This document shows, in pieces, positions 1-5,143 of a stretch of 19,329 nt of DNA. Below the pieces are notes generated by a model, which was not told the DNA's origin, did no database searches, and saw only the letters and a list, made by a program, of their open reading frames with translations. Within the stretch, counting starts at the first letter, position 1; every line of letters starts with the position of its first letter. A program made the position numbers and the translations under genes. Source of the stretch: Candidatus Micrarchaeota archaeon RBG_16_49_10 (GTDB lineage: Archaea > Aenigmatarchaeota > Aenigmatarchaeia > CG10238-14); contig MFRS01000019.1 of assembly GCA_001784635.1 (NCBI GenBank), forward strand, positions 40,288-59,616, given 5' to 3'.

Positions 1-430
1 CCTACAGTCCATAGAGATATTGGACGGGTTGACGTCGCACTTCACCCAAGCCGACTTGGGCTACAGGATGGCTGTCCTTGCAGGTTCGGAGGAGCTCTTC
101 TCAGGGAATTTCTACGTCTCCTTCGAGATATTGGCCGATCCCCCGACTGAAGATATGGAGATAGATGTCCAGAGGGTCGAGCTGAGGGCGCCCTACTTCC
201 AGCAGGCGGACAGGATGGCAATCTACCATTCGGGCGAGCAGATACTCTCGATACCCCTCGACCAGGCGCTGTGCAGGGTGGATGGGGTCTGTGGAACGGG
301 CGAGGACAAGGCTAATTGCCCTCGGGACTGCGTTGAAGAGAAGGGTTTCAACATGCTCTACATCCTGGTGCCGTTTGGGGTTGCCATATTGGCCGCGGCC
401 TTCTTTATATTGAGGCGTAAAAGGGCTTAG
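1..430 (+). CDS. C-terminal part of a membrane-anchored surface protein (5' end outside window)
   Basis: The reading frame is open from the first bases and ends at TAG 428-430, so the gene begins before the window. The visible 142 or so residues are an extracellular region followed by a cysteine cluster (CRVDGVCGTGEDKANCPRDC), one hydrophobic segment (MLYILVPFGVAILAAAFFIL) and a basic tail RRKRA. This order is that of a type I surface protein held by a C-terminal helix with a short cytosolic tail. The C-x-DGxC...C-P-x-DC cysteine pattern is frequent next to the membrane or at the ends of secreted proteins in DPANN archaea, and a related cluster ends the subtilisin-like protease at 5144-7177. 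The ectodomain function cannot be told from this fragment. ATG 20 is internal to the frame and unlikely to be the start. Confidence 0.8.
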   Translation, partial: LQSIEILDGLTSHFTQADLGYRMAVLAGSEELFSGNFYVSFEILADPPTEDMEIDVQRVELRAPYFQQADRMAIYHSGEQILSIPLDQALCRVDGVCGTGEDKANCPRDCVEEKGFNMLYILVPFGVAILAAAFFILRRKRA

Positions 431-531
431 CATGTGGTTGGCGTGGGTTTAGCCAAAACATTTACTATTCCATAGAAAAGCAATAATTAACGCGGATTCA
501 TAAATTATTCCAAAGCTAGAGAGGTGAAAAT

Positions 532-1008
532 GTGAATAAAGTTCTTTTAGGTTTGTTGATTTTAGTGATGCTAGTGGGTGCAGTGATGGCAGCAGGTAAA
601 TCTAACATTGTCCACCTCTATCTTTACAACAAAAACCCAACTTGGGTTGTTCTTGGAGATATGTAGGGAAAGTTGACATACAACACAGATAAAGGCAACT
701 TTGTGTTCAACGGCCATCAATTGGATGTAGGAGAAGAATACTGCCTAATCAACTTCGCTAGAGAAGATACAGAATGGCCAGCAAGTGTAAATACATTGGG
801 CTGTGGAACAGTAAATGAATACGGAGACGTCCATATAATGGGCAATTACGCATATATAACCTTGGGATATGACACAACTCCAGATTCTGGTAGCACTTCT
901 GGTTATAAAATTTGGCTAGTGAAAGAAGCAGATTTGAATGAAGCACATGACGAATTAGTACTTTGGAACCCAGCAGAGATTTTGTTTGAATACGCTTTGA
1001 TTTCCTAA
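532..1008 (+). pseudogene. Small secreted protein gene interrupted by in-frame TAG
   Basis: A GTG at 532 follows a good ribosome binding site (GAGGTG, 521-526) and opens a signal peptide, MNKVLLGLLILVMLVGAVMA. The frame reads 44 codons to TAG at 664-666, then continues without another stop through codon 158 to TAA 1006-1008. The downstream part (VFNGHQLDVGEEYCLINF, two cysteines, a KIWLV stretch, WNPAEILFEYALIS) resembles a small secreted protein family I remember as having Trp in a W-G-K/M-x-Y-N context just where TAG stands. TGG to TAG is one substitution. Other genes here end in TAG (430, 1397, 13612), so TAG is an ordinary stop. Best reading: a recent nonsense mutation in an otherwise intact gene; sequencing error or readthrough are alternatives. 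The function of the family is unknown to me. Confidence 0.7.
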
Positions 1009-1020
1009 AACAATAACGCC

Positions 1021-1040
1021 TTTTTCCTTTTTTTCTTTTT
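1021..1040 (+). terminator. T-rich terminator after the broken secreted-protein gene
   Basis: Twenty bases made only of T and C with three long T runs begin 13 bases after the TAA at 1008. Archaeal RNA polymerase commonly terminates at U-rich tracts without a hairpin. No strong stem is seen upstream, which fits that mode. Confidence 0.55.
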
Positions 1041-1067
1041 CAATTTGATAGCTGAAGCATATTTATC

Positions 1068-1340
1068 CTATTCTGGTTGTGCAACAGGCCCGGGTTCTTG
1101 TTTGTACTCATAGGACTGTCCGGACTTTAGGATTCTAATATTGCTGAAGACGTCTGGCCAACTGACCAGGCCTACCAACAGTCTGATGTTTCTATAGGTG
1201 GCTTCAGTGTACACCAAATTGTATTCTTGCTCCTCAGGAACTTCCCCATTCAGGGCATCGAAGGCCCACACCATAAAGGTGGATCCCATTTTCCTCCCCC
1301 TTAAGAAGTCGAATTTATACCATGTCGTTGTCCCAGCCAC
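1068..1340 (-). CDS. Small protein of unknown function, 90 aa
   Basis: The GTG start at 1340 has an AGGTGAG ribosome binding site four bases upstream on the minus strand, which supports translation. The protein is rich in aromatic residues (TWYKFDF, FMVWAFDALN, LVYTEATYRN) and ends in a Pro/Gln-rich tail. No signal peptide or membrane segment is visible; it looks like a small cytosolic beta-rich protein. It is the last gene of a minus-strand run with the 1397-1738 gene; the gap of about 56 bases and its own Shine-Dalgarno site would allow co-transcription. I do not recognise a family. It is kept because of the ribosome binding site and a plausible amino-acid composition. Confidence 0.55.
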   Translation of the reverse strand: MAGTTTWYKFDFLRGRKMGSTFMVWAFDALNGEVPEEQEYNLVYTEATYRNIRLLVGLVSWPDVFSNIRILKSGQSYEYKQEPGPVAQPE

Positions 1341-1396
1341 CTTCTCACCTAATTATTTTTACAGGCTGAATCTATTTATCCATGCGCAGCAAGGCC

Positions 1397-1738
1397 CTAG
1401 CGGAACTCCAGATGCTTCAAGCTCGGGTCTACCCACTCTGGCCTTTTGTAGAGTCTCATGGTAAAGCTTATTTGCCTTGCCGCAGGCTCGGGGACATTGG
1501 ACTCGATGACGACCAGCAAGTCGGTGACGGACTTCGGTATCTTCTCCAGCCTCCTTCTGCGGAATAAACCATCGAAGTACGCCTGCACAGCGCTTAGCAG
1601 AAACGGCCTGTACTCTCCTATGTCATCCCCCTTCACGAACGCTTCGGAGTTGAGCACCTTCGGCGTCTCCAGACTACCTTTGTACATCTCAGGTACGTCA
1701 TCCTCAAACATCAGATACAACTTGTACTCCCGCGGCAT
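1397..1738 (-). CDS. Small protein of unknown function, 113 aa
   Basis: I chose ATG 1738 (MPREYKLYLMFEDDVPEMYK). A TATA-like TTTATAAT lies about 25 bases upstream, so the transcript would begin at or next to this ATG (leaderless). A longer frame to 1801 would put the TATA box inside the gene and overlap the upstream gene. The protein is charged, with a basic helix near the middle (FDGLFRRRRLEKIPKSV) and a hydrophobic strand LLVVIES. It ends at TAG 1397-1399. There is no signal peptide or membrane helix, and no family is recognised. It follows the secreted protein gene at 1794-2381 on the same strand with only 55 bases between them. Confidence 0.6.
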   Translation of the reverse strand: MPREYKLYLMFEDDVPEMYKGSLETPKVLNSEAFVKGDDIGEYRPFLLSAVQAYFDGLFRRRRLEKIPKSVTDLLVVIESNVPEPAARQISFTMRLYKRPEWVDPSLKHLEFR

Positions 1739-1793
1739 AGCCTTATTGTTGATGCAAATTATAAATGCCTTTCTGACAAACCAAAAAAGTAGC

Positions 1794-2381
1794 CTAGCCA
1801 AAGATGCCCGCGACGAATCCCTTTATCCCGACGTCGCCCTTGAGCAGACCCTTCACGCTCGCCCTATCTAACTTAGGCTCCACAGACCTGTTCTCCTTGA
1901 CGACAACCATGTACCTCTCCACCTGGTGCCTGCACGCCGTCTCGCAGTTTTCGCTGAAGTTCCCGGTGAAGCCCTCGTCCATGTCGACAAGCTCCTCCAT
2001 CACCATCTCCCTGTCGTCCATCGGCATCCCCTTGACAAGAATCGTCAGCCTGAGGTAGTTCTGGTAGTTGTTCGCCTTCCTCTCCACGGCCTTTATCACG
2101 GCCTCCTTCCTCACAGCTGCGTCCCCGCTGAGGTTCAGGTCATTCCTGTACTCCTTGACTATCTCCTCCTTGAGCTCGCCCCTCTCGTTCAATGCAATCA
2201 CCGTCCCCTGGAAGCCTATGTTGGTCTTTATCGGCTCCTTGGGTATGACCCTTATCCTGATGCCTATCCTCCCCTCTGAGCTCGGGGGCTGGTAGGTCAT
2301 GTTTTCTGCTGAAGCCATGCCTGAGGCTAGGACTAAAACTAACAGTATCCCGATAACCATGAAATTCCCCTTACATCTCAT
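1794..2381 (-). CDS. Secreted protein of unknown function, 195 aa
   Basis: The N-terminus is a classical signal peptide: MRCKGN, a hydrophobic core FMVIGILLVLVLASGM and the cleavage-like ASA-EN. The mature part has a beta-like region (EGRIGIRIRVIPKEP), a charged helical middle, two cysteines close together (NCETACRH) and a C-terminal Gly-rich hydrophobic end (VGIKGFVAGIFG). The ATG at 2381 overlaps the end of the upstream winged-helix gene by 11 bases, so the two are almost certainly one operon and translationally coupled. A second ATG at 2360 has an AAGGGG stretch upstream, but would remove the only basic residues of the signal peptide. No known domain is recognised; its link to the transmembrane regulator suggests that it is part of, or reports on, the same envelope process. 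Confidence 0.75.
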   Translation of the reverse strand: MRCKGNFMVIGILLVLVLASGMASAENMTYQPPSSEGRIGIRIRVIPKEPIKTNIGFQGTVIALNERGELKEEIVKEYRNDLNLSGDAAVRKEAVIKAVERKANNYQNYLRLTILVKGMPMDDREMVMEELVDMDEGFTGNFSENCETACRHQVERYMVVVKENRSVEPKLDRASVKGLLKGDVGIKGFVAGIFG

Positions 2382-3228
2382 CGAACCACCTCGTTAGCTT
2401 GACGGAATGCGTCTTGTAGGTCTTGTCCAGCTCCACGATCTTCTTCCTCTCAAGGTTCTTCAACGCTGCCGCTAGGCTGGACTTCGATATCTGGCTCTCC
2501 CTCTCCAGCTTGCTCCTCTTCATCTGACCCTTGCCGCCGATGAGCATCTCGACTATCTTCCTCTCGTTGTCCGACAGCGTCCTCAGCACATTCTCCTTGC
2601 TCTTCAGCTTGGAGTCCTCCCTGCTCTTCCTCATGAAAATGAAACCACCGGCGATGCCTGAAACGGCCAGAATACCCAAGGGTATGAGCCACCACTTCCC
2701 TCTATTGACGGGCGGGATTATCGGCCTGCTCTGGAAGTAGTAGTCCATGCTTATCTCCGTCACGTTGTCCGTCCACTTCGCCTCCTTGAAGTCGTGCTCG
2801 TCTATGAAGGCCTTAGGTTGGGTTTCGATTATGGTGGCGTTGGACGATATTGCGATGACGGCGGTCGTCAGCTCCGAATCCACGAGATCCATCGAGAATT
2901 GCCAGTTGGCATCCTTCCTCGTCAAGGAAGGCGTCGAATAGACCACAGCGGCCTCTCTGGTCGACCCTATCGCGACGTCTATGCTGTCGTTGTTCACGCT
3001 ATACAAGGCGCCCTGGACGTCGATGTTCTCGGCGGCCGCGTCTATCGGCACATTGATGAGACCTGAACCCTTTATCGTCATAACCACCACAGAATTGCCA
3101 TTCTCCTCAACTATTATGTAATATTCTATTGTATGGGCCCCAGCTGCTGTTGAACATATGAAGAGTCCAAATATCGCTAAGAATGCCGCCTTTGAGATCT
3201 TCTGCCTCGCCTTGCCCAAGCTCGCCAT
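2371..3228 (-). CDS. Membrane-anchored winged-helix regulator with secreted sensor domain
   Basis: The order of parts is: signal peptide (KAAFLAIFGLFICSTAAGA), an extracellular beta-rich domain of about 140 residues, a Pro-rich linker (SRPIIPPVNRG), one membrane helix (WWLIPLGILAVSGIAGGFIF, about residues 179-198), a basic stop-transfer segment, and a cytosolic winged helix (LSDNERKIVEMLIGGKGQMK through KSSLAAALKNLERKKIVEL). This is the layout of archaeal one-component regulators that sense outside and bind DNA inside, with a MarR-like or DUF7343-type winged helix and a DUF7345-type ectodomain; those names are from memory. ATG 3228 is preferred over the adjoining TTG 3231. TTAAATA lies 24 bases upstream, implying a leaderless mRNA. 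It overlaps the downstream secreted protein gene by 11 bases. Likely targets are its own operon or nearby envelope genes, which is inference. Confidence 0.8.
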   Translation of the reverse strand: MASLGKARQKISKAAFLAIFGLFICSTAAGAHTIEYYIIVEENGNSVVVMTIKGSGLINVPIDAAAENIDVQGALYSVNNDSIDVAIGSTREAAVVYSTPSLTRKDANWQFSMDLVDSELTTAVIAISSNATIIETQPKAFIDEHDFKEAKWTDNVTEISMDYYFQSRPIIPPVNRGKWWLIPLGILAVSGIAGGFIFMRKSREDSKLKSKENVLRTLSDNERKIVEMLIGGKGQMKRSKLERESQISKSSLAAALKNLERKKIVELDKTYKTHSVKLTRWFDEM

Positions 3229-3252
3229 CAATCAACATCTTGAAATCGGTCT

Positions 3253-3259
3253 TATTTAA
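3253..3259 (-). promoter_or_regulatory. TATA box of the transmembrane regulator operon
   Basis: On the minus strand the sequence reads TTAAATA, and 24 bases separate it from the ATG at 3228. At the usual archaeal TATA-to-start spacing, transcription would begin at the start codon. Confidence 0.5.
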
Positions 3260-3308
3260 GCGTATCGTTTCCATCGTCTCTCGCCTGTGAAGCATAATAT
3301 TGGGGGGA

Positions 3309-3326
3309 GGTGGGGCGAACCCCACC
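3309..3326 (-). terminator. GC hairpin with UUCG loop after the exported-protein gene
   Basis: The minus-strand RNA would read GGUGGGG-UUCG-CCCCACC: seven perfect pairs around a UUCG loop, starting 12 bases after the stop of the 3339-3920 gene. The closing pair is G-C, not the C-G of the extra-stable form. It is not followed by a U tract, so it may protect a 3' end rather than terminate, or separate this gene from the regulator operon downstream. Confidence 0.5.
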
Positions 3327-3338
3327 CGTTTTCTGAAT

Positions 3339-3920
3339 TCACTCTCCCGTCTTTCCGGCTCTCTTTTGGAGCTTAGCCGAAAATTTTTCCGCTATTGGAG
3401 TTTGTCTTTCGATTTTCTTGGCCAGACCTTGCGGCTCCATACCTATGTCGGCGGTCATCGTCCCCATCCTGGGGAACGTCAAAATCCCGCCTTTGCCATC
3501 CTTTAGGCCGAAGAGACCATCGGCCCTCCACCAGAAGAACCTTTTTAGTCTAGGCCCGCCGTACTCTCCCTTGAACTCCTTGCCGTCGTAGAAGCCCATG
3601 AATATGCCTTTGTGGTAGACGCCCCAGGCCTTCTTGCCAGTGTTGTCCTCACCTACGAAAAAGCCATTACCGTACTTACCCCACATGACATTCTGGCCGT
3701 CGTTCGTCCACAATATAAACCTGTTGGGCTTCGCCACTGCATCGGGAGGTTCGACGAGTTCCAGAGCTTTATCGTAACTCTCCGGAACCATTTCCTTCAA
3801 CTGTCCCTCGTCCAGTTCCTTCTTTGATATGCTAAACTCGTTTCCGTTGAAAGCATAAGCCATCGTGCTTCCCACAAGGAGCACGACCAATGCTGCTGGA
3901 ATCATTTTCATCAATTCCAT
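3339..3920 (-). CDS. Exported protein with Gly/aromatic beta-repeat region, 193 aa
   Basis: ATG 3920 is chosen because GAGGTG stands five bases upstream and the resulting N-terminus (MELMKMIPAALVVLLVGSTM, then AYA) is a clean signal peptide; the longer frame to 3944 adds eight residues lacking such support. The mature protein has a helical start (SKKELDEGQLKEMVPESYDK) and then a run of short strands rich in Gly and aromatics (MWGKYGNGFFVGEDNTGKKA, GVYHKGIFMGFYDGKEFKGE, FFWWRADGLFGLKDGKGG). That part looks like repeated beta hairpins of about 10-12 residues. The C-terminal 35 residues are basic and helical. Similar exported proteins seem to occur in other small-genome archaea, but I know no function. 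The repeated operator-like boxes upstream suggest regulated expression. Confidence 0.7.
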   Translation of the reverse strand: MELMKMIPAALVVLLVGSTMAYAFNGNEFSISKKELDEGQLKEMVPESYDKALELVEPPDAVAKPNRFILWTNDGQNVMWGKYGNGFFVGEDNTGKKAWGVYHKGIFMGFYDGKEFKGEYGGPRLKRFFWWRADGLFGLKDGKGGILTFPRMGTMTADIGMEPQGLAKKIERQTPIAEKFSAKLQKRAGKTGE

Positions 3921-3959
3921 TCGAGCACCTCTTTTCGAACTCATGCTAAAACCTTGGAA

Positions 3960-4010
3960 TGAACGATATAAGAAGCGTTCCTAGAACGGAAGTGAACGAA
4001 AGTGAACGAA
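3960..4010. promoter_or_regulatory. TGAACGA direct repeats and CGTTC-CTA-GAACG inverted repeat
   Basis: Between divergent genes (minus start 3920, plus start 4059) lie AGTGAACGAA twice in exact tandem (3991-4010), another TGAACGA at 3960-3966, and an inverted repeat CGTTC-CTA-GAACG at 3976-3988. A minus-strand TATA-like CTTATATCG (3964-3972) sits inside the cluster and serves the exported-protein gene. Repeated half-sites overlapping and behind a TATA box are a typical operator arrangement. Which protein binds them is unknown; the winged-helix regulator next door is a candidate. Confidence 0.5.
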
Positions 4011-4058
4011 AAAGTTCCGAGGAAAAAGGATTAAAGTTTGATTTCAGGTAAATTTACT

Positions 4059-4415
4059 ATGGTCGATTCTATCACAACCGTTAAGACTCTTTACGATGAG
4101 ATTAGCCAACATCTCGGGAAAAGGGTCGAAATAACTTTAAACCGCAGATCCAACTGTTCAGGTGGCCATAGTGACATGGTCGGGATTATCAAAATTTCTG
4201 ACGGGAAAACACTAGGCGTCTGCTATCCAGAAGGGACACTTTACATCGAGAGAGATAAAAATTCATTCGGGTATGGTCGCCCCCAGCAATGGACCTACCC
4301 ATTGGTCCGCCCCGGAGAATACACTCCATACTTTGGTGACATTGCCAATATAACTGTCAGACAAGTCAATGATACTTCCCTATCTCCGCCTTCTCATAGG
4401 CATCATAGACGCTGA
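4059..4415 (+). CDS. Small protein of unknown function, 118 aa
   Basis: ATG 4059 (MVDSITTVKTLYDEISQHLG) is chosen because a TATA-like TTAAAG lies about 26 bases upstream, fitting a leaderless start. The protein begins with a helix, followed by a beta-rich core (KRVEITLNRR, MVGIIKISDGKTLGVCYPEG, TLYIERDKN) that could be a small barrel, and an acidic/aromatic stretch (YPLVRPGEYTPYFGDIANIT). The last 15 or so residues (SLSPPSHRHHRR) are low-complexity and are encoded antisense to the end of the 4366-4968 gene. The two convergent genes overlap by 50 bases, so the natural C-terminus may have been lost by a small rearrangement. No family is recognised. Confidence 0.5.
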   Translation: MVDSITTVKTLYDEISQHLGKRVEITLNRRSNCSGGHSDMVGIIKISDGKTLGVCYPEGTLYIERDKNSFGYGRPQQWTYPLVRPGEYTPYFGDIANITVRQVNDTSLSPPSHRHHRR

Positions 4416-4968
4416 CCAGCTTGTTCGCGGCCCTCACCAATGAATCGACGGAAGGCAGGTCGCTCAAGCTCAACCCATATTGCGCCAGCGCCTTCTTCAC
4501 CTGGCCGCCGACGAGGAAGTCCTTTGATAAAGCTGTCAAGTTCCCCTTCACAGCCCTGTACGCGGTTATGGCTTCCGTTAGGGTATTGGCAAGCATGCCT
4601 CTGAACTCCCTGTACCACCTTTCATGCTCGGCCTTCGACGACAGCTGGCTACCGACATACGTGCCATCCCTGTAGAACCTGGACTCCACCATCCCGGCCA
4701 AACTCGAGAAATAACCGAACGCCTCCTTGACGTGCCTGTCAGTAGAAGGGGGAATGATTCCAGCTATGCCGTTCACCGAGCCATCCCTGAACGCCTCATA
4801 ACCTTTCAGATATCCCGGCAGCTCAGCCCTAACCCTCCTTATGTCCACATTATAAAGATAATTTATGTAGCTTCCGGCGGCCTTCGCTATCTCCTCGTCC
4901 GGCATCGACTCGAGCGTGGCTATCAGCCTCTCGACCTCTCTGAGGATCTGCCTCACATCTGCGGCCAT
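4366..4968 (-). CDS. Helical protein of unknown function, 200 aa
   Basis: ATG 4968 (MAADVRQILREVERLIATLE) is preferred to an upstream start at 5016: a TTTTAAT element lies about 22 bases before it, which gives a leaderless message, and the extra 16 residues are hydrophobic and unlike the rest. The protein is almost entirely predicted helix (REVERLIATLESMPDEEIAK, VKEAFGYFSSLAGMVESRFY, MLANTLTEAITAYRAVKG) with no signal peptide, no cysteines and no motif that I recognise. It is probably a cytosolic helical-bundle protein. Its promoter lies at the very edge of the pepQ-derived repeat (4992-5103), so the event that placed the protease gene may have reset expression of this gene as well. It overlaps the convergent 4059-4415 gene by 50 bases. 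Confidence 0.65.
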   Translation of the reverse strand: MAADVRQILREVERLIATLESMPDEEIAKAAGSYINYLYNVDIRRVRAELPGYLKGYEAFRDGSVNGIAGIIPPSTDRHVKEAFGYFSSLAGMVESRFYRDGTYVGSQLSSKAEHERWYREFRGMLANTLTEAITAYRAVKGNLTALSKDFLVGGQVKKALAQYGLSLSDLPSVDSLVRAANKLVSVYDAYEKAEIGKYH

Positions 4969-4991
4969 ACCAATAAAGAGCGCCGGGTTGA

Positions 4992-5103
4992 TTAAAAGGA
5001 TTTGTTTCTCCCACAACGAAAATATTATTAAATGGGTTCTATGAGGCTTACTTCCGACGGAAAAACCGAGGCTTTTCTGGATGAGGCGGGGAAGAATGGT
5101 GTG
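4992..5103 (+). repeat. Direct repeat, left copy: pepQ promoter and first codons
   Basis: These 112 bases align without gaps to 7186-7297 (offset 2194) with 8 differences that I can count. The core 5015-5080 is identical over 66 bases. The repeat covers the promoter-side region, the ATG and about 24 codons of the M24 peptidase gene. Beyond 5103 the copies diverge at once. The protease gene lies between the two copies. Confidence 0.92.
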
Positions 5104-5142
5104 CCAACCATCAATCTGGGTTTATTTACAAAGAATAAATAA
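5032..5142 (+). pseudogene. Truncated 5' copy of the M24 peptidase gene (36-codon ORF)
   Basis: ATG 5032 is the equivalent of the pepQ start at 7226. The frame reads MGSMRLTSDGKTEAFLDEAG then KNGV like the intact gene, and then runs 12 unrelated codons to TAA 5140-5142. The ATG of the protease gene follows after one base. It is therefore a remnant of a host gene left by the duplication. It may still be translated as a leader peptide from the duplicated promoter, with termination feeding re-initiation at the protease ATG. That coupling is inference. Confidence 0.8.
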
Positions 5143-5143
5143 C

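Noticed and set aside
664..666. TAG read as pyrrolysine or as a sense codon
   Set aside because: Several genes in the window end in TAG (428-430, 1397-1399, 13610-13612), so TAG is a working stop. The context suits a mutated Trp codon, and no pyrrolysine genes are visible here.
1926..2279. Plus-strand ORF of 117 codons
   Set aside because: It is antisense to the secreted protein gene 1794-2381, which has a signal peptide and an operon overlap supporting it.
3107..3325. Longer minus-strand ORF in another frame over the regulator start
   Set aside because: It lacks protein-like features beyond its first residues and overlaps the signal peptide of the regulator, which is well supported.
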